Assembly: GCA_963825075.1 (NCBI GenBank) | Contig: CAWGRX010000022.1 | Coordinates: 1-64,000, forward strand | Direction of reading: 5' to 3' | From: CAWAVN01 sp963825075 | GTDB lineage: Bacteria > Planctomycetota > Planctomycetia > Planctomycetales > Planctomycetaceae | DNA: 64,000 nucleotides | Shown here: positions 53,756 through 64,000 of the stretch, piece by piece | How positions within the stretch are numbered: position 1 is the stretch's first letter | Layout: each line of letters begins with the position of its first letter | Notes under the pieces: model-generated | Databases searched by the model: none | Told to the model about the DNA's origin: nothing | Seen by the model: only the letters and a program-made list of their open reading frames with translations | Position numbers and translations under genes: made by a program

Positions 53756-54550
53756 CTAACGCTTTGACAAAAACTCCTCGAGCGCGGCGTTGACTTGTTC
53801 GGGACGCTCCATCGGCGACATGTGGCCTGCATTCGGGACTTCCACAAACGTCGCCTGCGGGATCGAGGCGGCCATTTGCCGCATTTCCTCCACGGTTGTG
53901 ATTTGATCCTCTTCGCCGACGATCACCAATGTGGGCACGGAAATCCTCGGCAGCAACTCCGACATGTCGGGCCGTTCCGCCATGCCCCTGAGCGCTGCCG
54001 CGATGCCTTCCGGGTCGGCCGCGAGCATCATCTCTTTGCAGCGGTCCACAATGGCGGTTTGGTTTTGCAATGTTGCCTGAGCGAAGAGTTTTTCGGGCAT
54101 CGCCTGCGCCACGACGCCCACGCCATGCTTCAAAACGCTCGCGGCGAGTTTGTGCCGATTTTCCACGGCTTCGGGCGAATCGGGGGACGCTTTTGTGTCG
54201 CAAAGAATCAACGCCTTCAGCCGATCGGGATACTTCCGCACAAACTGCCAGGCGATGTAGCCGCCCATCGACAGGCCGCATAAGGTCACTGGTTCCGTGA
54301 CGCCCAACTGATCGAGAATCCCCGCAAGGTCGTCGGCGAATTGTTCCATGCTCACGGTGCCGGGCGTCATCGACGATTCCCCAAACCCGCGCAAATCCGG
54401 AGCCAAGATGCGATGGCTGTCTTCCAAGGCCCGAATCTGTGCCTCCCACATCGCAGAGGTCAGCGGGAATCCGTGCACGAACAAAATCACCGGCCCCTGT
54501 CCCCGGTCCAGCACCTCTAAACCGGATCCGTTGATCGATAACATCGGCAT
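53756..54550 (-). CDS. Alpha/beta-fold hydrolase
   Basis: The start is placed at ATG 54550 (MPMLSINGSGLEVLDRGQGP), with GGAGG upstream at slightly long spacing; ATG 54544 is close by. The fold is standard: VILFVHGFPLTSAMWEAQIR (oxyanion HG), LCGLSMGGYIAWQF with the nucleophile Ser in GLSMGG, LVIVGEEDQITTVEEM with the acidic residue, and PNAGHMSPMERPEQV with the catalytic His. Length ~264 fits the general alpha/beta hydrolase family (haloperoxidase/esterase-like). The substrate is unknown. It converges on lipA, separated by a palindrome. Confidence 0.88.
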   Translation of the reverse strand: MPMLSINGSGLEVLDRGQGPVILFVHGFPLTSAMWEAQIRALEDSHRILAPDLRGFGESSMTPGTVSMEQFADDLAGILDQLGVTEPVTLCGLSMGGYIAWQFVRKYPDRLKALILCDTKASPDSPEAVENRHKLAASVLKHGVGVVAQAMPEKLFAQATLQNQTAIVDRCKEMMLAADPEGIAAALRGMAERPDMSELLPRISVPTLVIVGEEDQITTVEEMRQMAASIPQATFVEVPNAGHMSPMERPEQVNAALEEFLSKR

Positions 54551-54667
54551 TGGTTCTGAACCTCCTCGTTGGTTTGGATTGATCCGTTCGCTATCATAAC
54601 GAACTCCAAAACTCAGCGCCATCCCCCAGGCGAGCCGGAGCAATTTCAAAGGACAAAGGACAAATCA

Positions 54668-55903
54668 ATGGACACCTTGCTCGACCGATTTTTGCGCTAC
54701 GTGAAGATCGACACCCAATCGGATGAAACCAGCGGCACATCGCCGAGCACCAAGAAACAGTTGGACCTTTGCCGATTGTTGGCGGACGAGTGCCGGGCGC
54801 TCGGATTGGCGGATGTTTCGCTGAGCGAATTCGGCGTGGTGACCGCGACGCTGCCGGGAACCGTTTCGCGTTCCGCCCCGGCGATTTGCTGGTTCGCCCA
54901 TGTGGACACCTCGCCGGAGTTCAGCGGGAAAGATGTGAAACCCGTCGTTCACGAAAACTACGCCGGGGGCGACATTGTGTTGCCGGGCGATTCGTCCCGC
55001 GTGGTTCGCGTGGCGGAGAATCCGATTTTGAACGAATTAAAAGGCGGCACGGTTATCACAACCGACGGCACCACGCTGTTGGGGGCCGACGACAAAGCCG
55101 GCGTCGCCGTCATCATGTCGGCCGCAGCGCATTTAATGGCGAACCCCGACATTGCCCACGGGCCGGTGCGGTTGTGTTTTACCTGCGATGAGGAAATCGG
55201 CCGCGGCACCGAGCATCTCAACGTCCAAGACCTCGATTGCATTTGCGGCTATACGCTCGACGGCGACGGCCGGGGCAAGGTGGACAGCGAAACCTTCTCC
55301 GCCGACCAGGCTGTGGTCACGGTCAAAGGCATCAACACGCATCCTTCGGTGGGAAAGAATGCGATGGTCAATGCGGTCCGGATTCTCTCGGATTTCCTCG
55401 CGAAACTTCCGACGGAAACTCTCAGTCCGGAAACCACCGCAGACCGGGAAGGCTTTATTCATCCGTATCACATCGAAGGCGGCGTGGCGGAGTCCTCGGC
55501 CCGATTGATCCTGCGGGATTTCGATACGGAGAAACTGAAAGAGCAAGCCGCGCTCTTGGAATCGATCGCCGACGACCTGCGGGCCAAACATCCCAAAGCG
55601 GAAATTCGAATCCGGATCAAAAAGCAATACCGCAACATGGGCGACGGCCTCAAACAAGAACCCCGCGCTTTAGCGAAACCTCTGGAAGCGATCGAAGCGG
55701 CGGGCATGTCGCCCGAGCAAAGCATCATCCGCGGCGGCACGGACGGGTCGCTGCTCACCGAACTCGGCCTGCCCACGCCCAACCTCTCCACCGGCGAACA
55801 CAACCCGCATTCGCCGCTGGAATGGACCAGCCTCGAAGAAATGCAAGCCGCGGCCCAGGTTCTCGTGCAGTTGGCGATTTTGTGGGGACGGGAAGATAGA
55901 TAG
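54668..55903 (+). CDS. pepT: Peptidase T (tripeptide aminopeptidase)
   Basis: ATG 54668 gives MDTLLDRFLRYVKIDTQSDE, the typical PepT start, and 411 residues, the expected length. The zinc-site residues are visible: WFAHVDTSPEF (His/Asp), GADDKAGVAVI (bridging Asp) and FTCDEEIGRGTEHLN (Glu pair). A later IRGGTDGSLL segment and NLSTGEHNPHSPLEW supply the remaining His. PepT removes N-terminal residues from tripeptides in the cytoplasm. An AAAGGA sequence upstream provides the ribosome site. It is divergent from the hydrolase gene. Confidence 0.93.
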   Translation: MDTLLDRFLRYVKIDTQSDETSGTSPSTKKQLDLCRLLADECRALGLADVSLSEFGVVTATLPGTVSRSAPAICWFAHVDTSPEFSGKDVKPVVHENYAGGDIVLPGDSSRVVRVAENPILNELKGGTVITTDGTTLLGADDKAGVAVIMSAAAHLMANPDIAHGPVRLCFTCDEEIGRGTEHLNVQDLDCICGYTLDGDGRGKVDSETFSADQAVVTVKGINTHPSVGKNAMVNAVRILSDFLAKLPTETLSPETTADREGFIHPYHIEGGVAESSARLILRDFDTEKLKEQAALLESIADDLRAKHPKAEIRIRIKKQYRNMGDGLKQEPRALAKPLEAIEAAGMSPEQSIIRGGTDGSLLTELGLPTPNLSTGEHNPHSPLEWTSLEEMQAAAQVLVQLAILWGREDR

Positions 55904-55951
55904 GGAGATAGGGAGACGGGGAAGGTTTATTGTCCGTCTCCTTCGTCGGTT

Positions 55952-56890
55952 CTATCCCAGGTTCAACAGGTCGCGGTAGTAGGCGACGGTGTGTTTGAGG
56001 CCGGTTTCCAGGTTGACTTGGGGGGACCAGCCTAGCACGGTTTTGGCGAGCGTGATGTCCGGGCAGCGTTGTTTGGGGTCATCTTTGGGGAGCGGCAGAT
56101 AGGCCAGCTCCGAGCGGGAGCCGGTGGCTTTTAATACTTCGCTGGCCAGTTCCAACATCGTGTTTTCGACGGGGTTGCCGATGTTGATGGGGCCGGTGTG
56201 CTCGTCCTGGTCCATCAGTCGCATCATGCCTTCGATCAGGTCGGACACAAAACAGAACGACCGCGTTTGCTCTCCGTTGCCGTAGATCGACAGCGGTTCG
56301 CCCCGGAGGGCCTGGGTGATGAAGTTGGAGATTACCCGCCCGTCGTTGGGGTCCATCCGCGGGCCGTAGGTGTTGAAGATGCGAATGATGCGAACTTCCA
56401 GGCCGTGGGCTTCGTGGTAGTTCATGCACAGGGACTCGGCCACGCGTTTGCCCTCATCATAGCAACTGCGGGGGCCGATGGGATTGACGTAGCCCCAGTA
56501 GTCCTCTTTCTGGGGATGCACGACCGGATCGCCATAGACCTCGGAAGTCGAGGCATGCAGAATCCTGGCTCGGCAGCGTTTGGCGAGGCCCAGCACGTTG
56601 ACCATCCCCACCGTCGAGGTTTTGATGGTCTTGATCGGATTGTACTGGTAAGCCACCGGCGATGCGGGGCAGGCCAGGTTGTAAAGCTGGTCGCATTCCA
56701 CGTACAGCGGGTGCACCACATCGTGGCGGATGAACTCGAACTTGGGATGGTTCCAGAGGTGGGCGATGTTGTCCTTCCGTCCCGTGAACAAATTATCCAC
56801 GCAGAGCACGTCATCCCCGCGCTGAATGAGGCGGTCGCACAGATGGCTGCCCAAAAATCCCGCCCCGCCGGTGACCAGAACCGCTGCCAT
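55952..56890 (-). CDS. UDP-glucuronate decarboxylase-like NAD-dependent epimerase/dehydratase
   Basis: The start at ATG 56890 gives MAAVLVTGGAGFLGSHLCDR, an N-terminal GxxGxxG NAD-binding motif, and 312 residues; the frame runs on upstream without support. Extended SDR catalytic residues appear as HASTSEVYGDPVVH (Thr/Ser) and SCYDEGKRVAE (YxxxK). RIFNTYGPRMDPNDGRVISN and FCFVSDLIEG are typical of UDP-xylose synthase (UXS) and related dTDP-sugar enzymes. The group makes nucleotide sugars for polysaccharide or LPS. No cluster of glycosyltransferases is visible nearby. Confidence 0.88.
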   Translation of the reverse strand: MAAVLVTGGAGFLGSHLCDRLIQRGDDVLCVDNLFTGRKDNIAHLWNHPKFEFIRHDVVHPLYVECDQLYNLACPASPVAYQYNPIKTIKTSTVGMVNVLGLAKRCRARILHASTSEVYGDPVVHPQKEDYWGYVNPIGPRSCYDEGKRVAESLCMNYHEAHGLEVRIIRIFNTYGPRMDPNDGRVISNFITQALRGEPLSIYGNGEQTRSFCFVSDLIEGMMRLMDQDEHTGPINIGNPVENTMLELASEVLKATGSRSELAYLPLPKDDPKQRCPDITLAKTVLGWSPQVNLETGLKHTVAYYRDLLNLG

Positions 56891-57164
56891 GAAAGCACTC
56901 TTTAAGTTAAAGCCACAAAGGAAGTTGGGCCGATCGGCCCGCAGATCTCGCTCCGCGAGAATCGCGGCTCCGCGCCATCGTAGCGGTTGGTCCGCACCTG
57001 TCAATGCCGCCCCGCTTGCCGAATCGGGCCGCGGAGGGATAGAATCTAACGAACCTTGGGGCGCGAACCCTGTCTTGATCTTCATGGGCGCGTGAGTTGT
57101 GCTGACGGTGCGCCCACCCGGGCGGACCCGTTTCCGGCTCGCCGTCCCGAATTTACCTCCTTTG

Positions 57165-57293
57165 TTAAGGATCGCTCGATCAATAATTATCGCATTTATT
57201 AGCCGCAGGGCGCTAGCCCCGGTTTTGGGGAAGAACCGGACGCTAGCGCGTTCCGCCAGATAATTGGACAATTATTTCTCGAACGGTCCGAAG
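57165..57293 (+). repeat. MITE-like long-palindrome element, copy C
   Basis: The ~129-base element starts TTAAGGATCGCTCGATCAAT and ends TTCTCGAACGGTCCGAA. It shares both ends and the palindromic layout with 26189-26336, with a different GC core (GCAGGGCGCTAGCCCC). It lies 23 bases before leuC. Confidence 0.75.
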
Positions 57294-57315
57294 CTGAAAG
57301 TCAACAGCCGACGCC

Positions 57316-58737
<1,422 letters not shown>

Positions 58738-58739
<2 letters not shown>

Positions 58740-58841
58740 GCGAGCGGAGGGTGTAAGCCCTCCGGTTATGTGAATCGCTTGAATCGCGGCTGAACCGGAA
58801 AGACTCAAAAAGAACCCGGGGGCTGACGCCCCCCGCTCGCC
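58738..58841. repeat. AGGCGAGC palindrome, copy 4
   Basis: Starts AGGCGAGCGGAGGGTGTAAG and ends GACGCCCCCCGCTCGCC. It overlaps the leuC stop and fills the gap before leuD, so it may act as a transcription attenuator or mRNA stabiliser within the operon. Confidence 0.8.
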
Positions 58842-58878
58842 CAAAACAACTCTCAACAGACAACGGACAAAGTCCCAA

Positions 58879-59472
58879 ATGGCAAAAATCGAACAAATCA
58901 CCGGCACCGGCGTTCCTTTGTTGCTCGACGACATCGACACCGACCGCATCATCCCGGCCCGGTACTTAAGGTGCGTGACCTTTGAAGGCATCGGCGAACA
59001 TGCCTTCGAGGATGACCGCGAGCAAAATCCCAAGCATCCCTTCAACGATCCCCGGTTCGCGAAGGCTTCCATCCTCGTCGCGGGGCGGAATTTCGGGTGC
59101 GGCTCTTCGCGGGAACATGCTCCGCAGGCCCTCATGCGGTGGGGCATCCAGGCGATTGTCGCGGAATCGTTTGCGGAGATCTTCTTCGGCAACTGCACCG
59201 CACTGGGCATTCCCGCCGTGACCGCGAAGCGCGCCGATCTGGAAAAACTCGCCGCCGCCGTGGAAGCGGACTCCTCGTTGATCTTGACCGTCGATCTGTT
59301 GGACATGAAAGTCCACGCGGGCGAAGAAGAGTGCCCCATCCAAATGCCCCCCAGTGCCCGCAAAGCCCTCACCACGGGGCAGTTTGATTTCCTGGCACAA
59401 CTTCTGGAAGGTGAACCGCAAATCCGCGAGACGGCGAAGTCGCTGCCTTATCTCAATCAATTCCGAGCATAA
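58879..59472 (+). CDS. leuD: 3-isopropylmalate dehydratase small subunit
   Basis: The 197-residue frame begins MAKIEQITGTGVPLLLDDID and shows the LeuD core: DIDTDRIIPARYLRCVTFEG, then GRNFGCGSSREHAPQALMRW with the substrate-binding Ser-Arg, and FFGNCTALGIPAV. It forms the swivel domain that completes the isopropylmalate isomerase with LeuC. It follows leuC after a palindromic element, so the two are likely one operon. The downstream gap (59473-59712) holds a partly duplicated GTGTGCCGCT sequence but no gene. Confidence 0.95.
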   Translation: MAKIEQITGTGVPLLLDDIDTDRIIPARYLRCVTFEGIGEHAFEDDREQNPKHPFNDPRFAKASILVAGRNFGCGSSREHAPQALMRWGIQAIVAESFAEIFFGNCTALGIPAVTAKRADLEKLAAAVEADSSLILTVDLLDMKVHAGEEECPIQMPPSARKALTTGQFDFLAQLLEGEPQIRETAKSLPYLNQFRA

Positions 59473-59712
59473 TTGGTCGCCTTTAGCCGCAAAGTGTGCC
59501 GCTGGCGTTGCCAGCTTTGGCGGTACATCTGGCGTGTGCCGCTCGCTTTGCCGGCGGAGCCAGTGGTCTCGCGATAAAGTTCGGCCAGCTTTCGAGCGCG
59601 GTACGAGAATTTCTCCTGGGAATTCGCACACGAAACGGCGGATTTTGCTAGCATAACGCCCGGACGTCGTCTCGCTCAACGCCCTCTTTTCCCGCGAATC
59701 TGGAGAGCCGAT

Positions 59713-60692
59713 ATGAAACCTCTCGCTTTCTTCGTCTCGTTGATGTTGTGTAGTCCCGCGATGGCCGATGAGGTTTCGGATCTCATCAAACAACTCGACG
59801 CCCAGAATTTCCAGGACCGCGAGCAGGCGGCGGAGAAACTCCAAGCCCAAGGCAAACAGGCGATTCCCGCCCTCGCCAAAGCGGCGGAGACGGGCAGTTT
59901 GGAGACGGCGGTGCGGTCGATCCAGATCCTCCAGAATCTGATGGAATCCAAAGACAAAGCCGCCGCGGACCAGGCCAAGTCCGCGTTGGAAAAACTCGTC
60001 GGCAGCAAAAACACCGCCACCGCCCGCCGGGCCAAAAGCGCCCTGAATCCAAAGCCCCAACCGCAACCGGCGCCGGCCGGAATCCGCAACCGAGCTGCGC
60101 TCCCCATCCGCGCATTCCCACTGCCCGCCGGACTTCCCGCGAATGGGGTCAGGCGGGTGAGCACGCGAACCGTGAACGGCGTCAAAACCGTGGAAGTCCA
60201 AGACGGCGAAAAAACCGTGAAGATCGAGGTCGATGCCCAAGGCGGAATCAAAATCGAATCGACCGAAAAGAAAAACGGCAAGGACGCAACCGAGAAATAC
60301 GCCGCCAAGAACGTGGACGAACTCAAAAAGAATCAGCCCAAAGGCCACGTGATCTACAAGCAATACGAACGCTACGTCAACCGCGCGGCGCAAGATTTGG
60401 AGCCGCTGGAGGCGGCGGCTTCGGAGGCCGCGCCGCCCGACCGGCTGCTAACACCGGAGGTCTGGAGATGGCGGGGCGGATGGTTCAGAGCTTGAACCGG
60501 ATCTTGGAACGCGCCGCCGACGAGAATGCGATTAAAGGCGCTTCGAATGAATCCCGCGAAGCCCTCAAGAAAGACATCGCCGAAATGAAGAAGCGATTAA
60601 CCGAGATCGAGAACCGCCTGCAAAAAGCCATCAATGCCGACACCCAAGACAAATCCGCCGAAGCCGAGAAACCCGCAAATGCTCAGAAATAG
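59713..60692 (+). CDS. Secreted HEAT-like / coiled-coil protein, frameshifted
   Basis: ATG 59713 has a GGAGA ribosome site and gives a signal peptide (MKPLAFFVSLMLCSPAMADE). A helical region follows with DREQAAEKLQAQGKQAIPAL and ALAKAAETGSLETAVRSIQI, typical of HEAT/ARM-like repeats. A beta-like segment then reads TVNGVKTVEVQDGEKTVKIE. Near 60,442 the frame shifts; the other frame continues MAGRMVQSLNRILERAADEN and a charged coiled coil (KKDIAEMKKRLTEIENRLQK) to 60,692. The joined protein has ~326 residues. It is probably periplasmic. It overlaps the sulfatase start by 14 bases, so the two may be coupled. Confidence 0.6.
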
Positions 60693-62160
60693 TATTGTCC
60701 GTGTGATGTGGCCGTCGTTACTCTTCGCCGCAATGGCGTCGTCGAGTTGCGCTGCGGAGGTAAAAACCAACCGCTCTAACGTCTTGTTCATCGCGATCGA
60801 TGATCTGCGGCCGGAACTGGGTTGTTACGGCGTCAAGGCGGCCCAGTCTCCGCACTTGGACCGGTTTGCAAAGTCGGCCGTGGTCTTCGATCGGCATTAC
60901 GTGCAAGTGGCCACCTGCGGGGCATCGCGGTACGCCTTGCTCACCGGCCGCAGTCCCGCCAATTCCGGCGTCACCCGCAGTAACGCCGCGGCCTATCAAG
61001 GAAAATCCGCCCTCAAACCCAATCCGCAACCGGGCGCCCAAACCCTTCCCGAGCTTTTCCGGCGGTCCGGCTATCATACGGCCTCGATCGGAAAAATCTC
61101 CCACACTCCCGACGGCCGGGTTTATGCTTACGACGGTTCAGGCGACGGCCGGCCCGAACTCCCCAACGCCTGGGATGATCTGCCGACGCCGTTCGGCCCC
61201 TGGAAACGCGGTTGGGGAATCTTCTTCGCCTATGCCGGCGGAAAACATCGCGAAGACGGCGGCGGCCACAAAGACCTGATGCAGTTCACCGCGGAGCGTG
61301 ATGAAGACCTTCCCGACGGCATGCTCGCGGCCACGGCCATCGAGCGGTTGCGTGCGTTCAAAACGACTTCCGAACCGTTTTTCCTGGGCGTGGGGTTCTT
61401 CAAGCCGCATCTTCCATTCGTCGCCCCCCGCCAGGATTGGGAGGCGTTTGAAAACAGCAATATCCCGCTGCCGCCGCAGGGGAAAATCGGTTCTCCCTAT
61501 TGGCACGCCAGCGGCGAGTTCTACAAATACGCGGCCCCTTTCCAGAAAACGCATCCGCTATCGCCGGAGGCCCAGCGCGCTGCCCGGCGGGCGTATTATG
61601 CCTGCGTGCGGTATGTCGATCGGCAAGTCGGCCGGGTGCTCGCGGAACTCAAAAGCCTCGGCCTGGAAAAAAACACGGTGGTCATCGTGTGGGGCGATCA
61701 TGGCTGGCATTTGGGCGAGCAGGAAATCTGGGCCAAGCACACGCCCTTCGAGCGAGCCAACCGCAGCGTGTTGATGATCCGCACTCCCGGACTAGCGGGC
61801 CCCGGCCGCAAAACCAGCGGCTTGGTGGAAACCATCGACTTGTACCCGACGTTGATCGATCTCTGTAACCCAGAATTCCAACAAACTAGGTGGCCGCTGG
61901 ATGGAAAATCCCTCGTCCCAATTCTCGAAGGCCAAGCCGACTCCACGCGAGAAGCGGCTGTCAGTTATTGGGGCAACGCGGTCAGCATCCGCACGGCCAC
62001 GCATCGGTTGATCCTTGGCAAGACGAAGAAAGGCCAACCACACACGGCCCTTTACGACCTTTCCACCGACCCGGACGCCCGGCAAAACATCGCCGAGACC
62101 CACCCCGACCTGGTCCGGCAAATCCGCGGGTACTTACCGAAAGAGCCGCGCACAAAGTAA
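60679..62160 (+). CDS. Secreted sulfatase (iduronate-2-sulfatase-like)
   Basis: ATG 60679 overlaps the end of the preceding gene; ATG 60706 is a second candidate. A signal peptide or lipoprotein leader ends near SSSCAAE. The sulfatase motif is C-G-A-S-R in VATCGASRYALLTGRSP, where the Cys would be turned into formylglycine. Metal and substrate residues appear in VLFIAIDDLRPELGCYG (Asp pair), FFKPHLPFVAP and IVWGDHGWHLGEQEIWAKHT. The order and motifs match the iduronate-2-sulfatase-like subgroup. Planctomycetes carry many such enzymes for sulfated polysaccharides. The exact substrate cannot be inferred. Confidence 0.9.
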   Translation: MLRNSIVRVMWPSLLFAAMASSSCAAEVKTNRSNVLFIAIDDLRPELGCYGVKAAQSPHLDRFAKSAVVFDRHYVQVATCGASRYALLTGRSPANSGVTRSNAAAYQGKSALKPNPQPGAQTLPELFRRSGYHTASIGKISHTPDGRVYAYDGSGDGRPELPNAWDDLPTPFGPWKRGWGIFFAYAGGKHREDGGGHKDLMQFTAERDEDLPDGMLAATAIERLRAFKTTSEPFFLGVGFFKPHLPFVAPRQDWEAFENSNIPLPPQGKIGSPYWHASGEFYKYAAPFQKTHPLSPEAQRAARRAYYACVRYVDRQVGRVLAELKSLGLEKNTVVIVWGDHGWHLGEQEIWAKHTPFERANRSVLMIRTPGLAGPGRKTSGLVETIDLYPTLIDLCNPEFQQTRWPLDGKSLVPILEGQADSTREAAVSYWGNAVSIRTATHRLILGKTKKGQPHTALYDLSTDPDARQNIAETHPDLVRQIRGYLPKEPRTK

Positions 62161-62260
62161 GCCGTGATTTGTGGCGGAAATCCTCTCGGCACAAGGTTCC
62201 TCTCCGCGCCATCCCACGATTGCAAAATCCCCCGCCTGCCGTAAGATAAACCGACCGCTT

Positions 62261-62334
62261 GGTCCCGTAACTCAATCGGCTAGAGTGCTACCCTTACAAG
62301 GTAGAAGTTACAGGTTCGAGTCCTGTCGGGACCA
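62261..62334 (+). tRNA. tRNA-Val (anticodon UAC)
   Basis: The acceptor stem GGTCCCG pairs with CGGGACC, followed by A as discriminator. The anticodon stem CTACC/GGTAG encloses CTTACAA with anticodon TAC (62295-62297). The T arm reads ACAGGTTCGAGTCCTGT. CCA is not encoded. Confidence 0.92.
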
Positions 62335-62680
62335 CTGGACGCTTCTCCTTCGGCGAATTCGGTTTCGCGAGTGGAGGGTGGCTTGTTGATCGGTTTGACC
62401 AGGGGGTGTCCAGGTCGGGCTGCCGTTCATTAGGGCTGATCTGTGAAAGAAATTGCAGACTCGCGGGGCTTTGGTGGGTCCGAGGGGCTGTTGGTTTCGC
62501 GAATTCCCAAACTTTGCGAGTTTTGGGAGAAATCCTGATTGACCGGCGGCCAAAAGTCTTTTATCTTTATGTGACATTCCAACGTGGACGAATCACCGAT
62601 AAATCCGAAATAGGGGTTGTGCAGGTTGGAATGAGACGTGAATTCAAGAATGGTGTCCACTTTGCTGTAACGAGTTTGCC
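62335..62680. other. Gap after tRNA-Val; no gene seen
   Basis: No coding frame here has a domain or ribosome site. An inverted repeat (CATTCCAAC at about 62,574 with GTTGGAATG at about 62,625) lies just before the start of the next frame and may be a regulatory or terminator-like stem. Confidence 0.5.
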
Positions 62681-63082
62681 ATGACGCGCAAAACTCAAAA
62701 ATCGACTAGCTTCCTCCCTTGGCGGGAGCATTGTTGTTGCAGCATCGTGATTTTGGCCGCGTTGATTCCGATGTGGCTGTCGCCTCCCGGCGCGTATGCC
62801 AAAGATGTGATCTTGGCCGCGCCGGTTCATGTTGCGACCCAAGCGGATCGCGACCGGAGGCAAGTCGCCTCGCCGCTCGAAGTCTTCGACCTTCTCGATC
62901 GGCATTATGCTTTTGAGTCGGAAGAGAATCGCGAATCCGAAGTGGAACGCGACATTCCGGCGTTTTGTAGCCTGCCCCTGATGCCGTTGCAGATCCAAGC
63001 GGTGATCTCCCGCATCGGGGCCATTAGCGAACACGCTCGGATCTCTGTATTGCATTCGCTGGCTCTGCCCATGCTTTGCTAA
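62681..63082 (+). CDS. Possible secreted hypothetical protein (133 aa)
   Basis: The frame begins MTRKTQKSTSFLPWREHCCC and has a signal-like hydrophobic stretch (IVILAALIPMWLSPPGAYAK). The rest (VATQADRDRRQVASPLEVFD, then ERDIPAFCSLPLMPLQIQAV) is of unknown type and ends at 63,082. There is no clear ribosome site. It could be real or chance. Confidence 0.35.
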   Translation: MTRKTQKSTSFLPWREHCCCSIVILAALIPMWLSPPGAYAKDVILAAPVHVATQADRDRRQVASPLEVFDLLDRHYAFESEENRESEVERDIPAFCSLPLMPLQIQAVISRIGAISEHARISVLHSLALPMLC

Positions 63083-63473
63083 GATCTCCGCCGCACGTGG
63101 CTTGCCGATTCGGTGGCCCAAATGCGGCTTCTCTGTGACGGCGCGTTTCGCTCAGGCGCGTCCTTTCCTCAATTCTCAGGCGGCAAACCAAATCACTGCG
63201 CATCCACGCGATGCCTGCCAGTCCTCGGATTGCGGATAGATTCTTCGCTCGAAAACCATCGCGCTCTCTTACACCTGTTTCACCTTAGGGAACGAATTCA
63301 GGAAAGCACGTGTGCATATCTAAATGTGTTTTCACGTCACAGCACAATGCGAGACAGTTTGACTTCGCCTCAATTGGCAACGCGTTGGCCCCGGAATTTG
63401 GTCTCTGGGAAACGTTAGTCGTGTAATAAGTCAGAGTAGAACGATATTCACTTTTCCTTGATTGGAGTGCAAG
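63083..63473. other. Gap upstream of the efflux adaptor; no gene seen
   Basis: No supported frame is present. The segment should contain the promoter of the adaptor gene. A possible AT-rich -10-like stretch (GTAATAAG) lies near 63,423. Confidence 0.4.
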
Positions 63474-64000
63474 ATGCCAGGAGTTAGCAACTTAATCCGC
63501 CGTCAATGGCTGATTCTCTCTCTTTTAGCCGGGGCCTGTGTGGTGACGGCTGTCTTTTGGTTTGGTCCCGCGGGTTCCAGTTCGGTCGGCACGCCCTCCA
63601 CCGCGCAAGCGGCCCCGGAATCATCGACGCAACGGCCTTTGCTCCGCGTCGAAACCATCACGCCGCAGAATGGCGGCGTGGATCGCGTGACGGTTCAGCC
63701 GGGCACGGTTCATTCCTTCGACTGGGCCGATCTGTTCTCGAAAGTGTCCGGTTATTTGAAAGTCCAGAAAAAAGACATCGGCGAAAAAGTCAAAGCCGGC
63801 GAAATCATCGCCGAGATCGACGCACCGGAGCTCAAGGAAGATGTTGTCCGCTGCCAGGCATCCGTCAAACAGGCCGAAGCCAAGGTTGAGCAAATGAAGG
63901 CTTACATCAAGACGGCCGAAGCGCAGAAGAAGGCCGCCGAAGCGTCCATCGCCGAGGCGGAAGCCGACGTCAAACGGGCTGAAGCGACCATGAGCTACCA
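63474..64000 (+). CDS. Efflux RND periplasmic adaptor / HlyD-like membrane fusion protein, N-terminal part
   Basis: ATG 63474 with GGAG upstream gives an N-terminal membrane anchor (NLIRRQWLILSLLAGACVVT) and then the lipoyl-like hybrid motif (GGVDRVTVQPGTVHSFDWAD, LFSKVSGYLKVQKKDIGEKV, KAGEIIAEIDAPELKEDVVR). A coiled-coil hairpin starts next (QAEAKVEQMKAYIKTAEAQK). This is the standard order of membrane fusion proteins that link an inner-membrane pump to the outer membrane. The gene is cut by the window end at about residue 175. The pump gene is expected to follow on the right. Confidence 0.88.
   Translation, partial: MPGVSNLIRRQWLILSLLAGACVVTAVFWFGPAGSSSVGTPSTAQAAPESSTQRPLLRVETITPQNGGVDRVTVQPGTVHSFDWADLFSKVSGYLKVQKKDIGEKVKAGEIIAEIDAPELKEDVVRCQASVKQAEAKVEQMKAYIKTAEAQKKAAEASIAEAEADVKRAEATMSY

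Overview
The window looks like a piece of a Planctomycetota genome (GC-rich). The evidence is its gene families: a DUF1501 twin-arginine protein, an iduronate-sulfatase-like sulfatase, a multi-CxxCH secreted cytochrome followed by a secreted beta-propeller, a squalene-cyclase-like repeat protein with a haem motif, a GH3 family protein, and many dispersed intergenic palindromes. The genus cannot be fixed from the sequence. There are two halves: an integrated mobile element at about 1-24,224 and a chromosomal backbone from the tRNA-Ala at 24,224-24,296 rightward.

Mobile half. The element ends at the 3' end of tRNA-Ala(CGC), beside a tyrosine integrase (23,066-24,094) and an excisionase-like helix-turn-helix protein. 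Its left end lies outside the window. From left to right it carries: the start of an ArdC-type antirestriction gene; a frameshifted lipoprotein gene between hairpin direct repeats; a frameshifted outer-membrane beta-barrel gene; a leftward operon with a DNA methyltransferase and small proteins; and a MobF relaxase-helicase gene (4,882-9,103). The relaxase gene is split by an IS4/Tn5-like insertion whose in-silico excision restores the reading frame exactly. Next come a ~1,195-residue protein that reads as nuclease + TPR + GreA/B-C-like + PIN-like (10,082-13,670, a likely conflict/defence protein), a second tyrosine recombinase beside a lox-like palindrome (14,975-15,010), two unrecognised coupled genes, a ParB-like gene, a type IV coupling protein, a membrane protein, a small gene cut by an IS66 element, and several tiny genes. 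No type IV secretion channel genes are present, so within this window it looks mobilizable rather than self-transmissible.

Backbone half. It holds a coiled-coil/BRCT-like membrane protein, an Ig-like secreted protein, KDPG aldolase (eda), a GmhA-like SIS isomerase, an SGNH hydrolase, the cytochrome/propeller pair, an EgtD homologue, an FHA-GAF-PP2C regulator, a Rieske oxygenase, an ACP-like/C45 acyltransferase fusion, an IS110/IS1111 element, a GH3 protein, DUF1501, a cassette-like TPR-type gene with an attC-like site, an esterase-like hydrolase, an HpcH/HpaI aldolase, purQ, lipB-lipA, an alpha/beta hydrolase, pepT, a UDP-glucuronate-decarboxylase-like gene, leuC-leuD, a HEAT-like secreted protein, a sulfatase, tRNA-Val(UAC), and the start of an efflux adaptor.

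Two dispersed intergenic families recur. One is a ~130-148 bp long-palindrome (MITE-like) element at 26,189, 37,422 and 57,165, with fragments elsewhere. The other begins AGGCGAGCGG, ends with its complement, and lies at gene ends at 35,866, 50,023, 53,662 and 58,738. A caution for all users: at least a dozen otherwise well conserved genes, including leuC, carry one-base frameshifts. This pattern fits uncorrected indels in a long-read assembly better than true gene decay.
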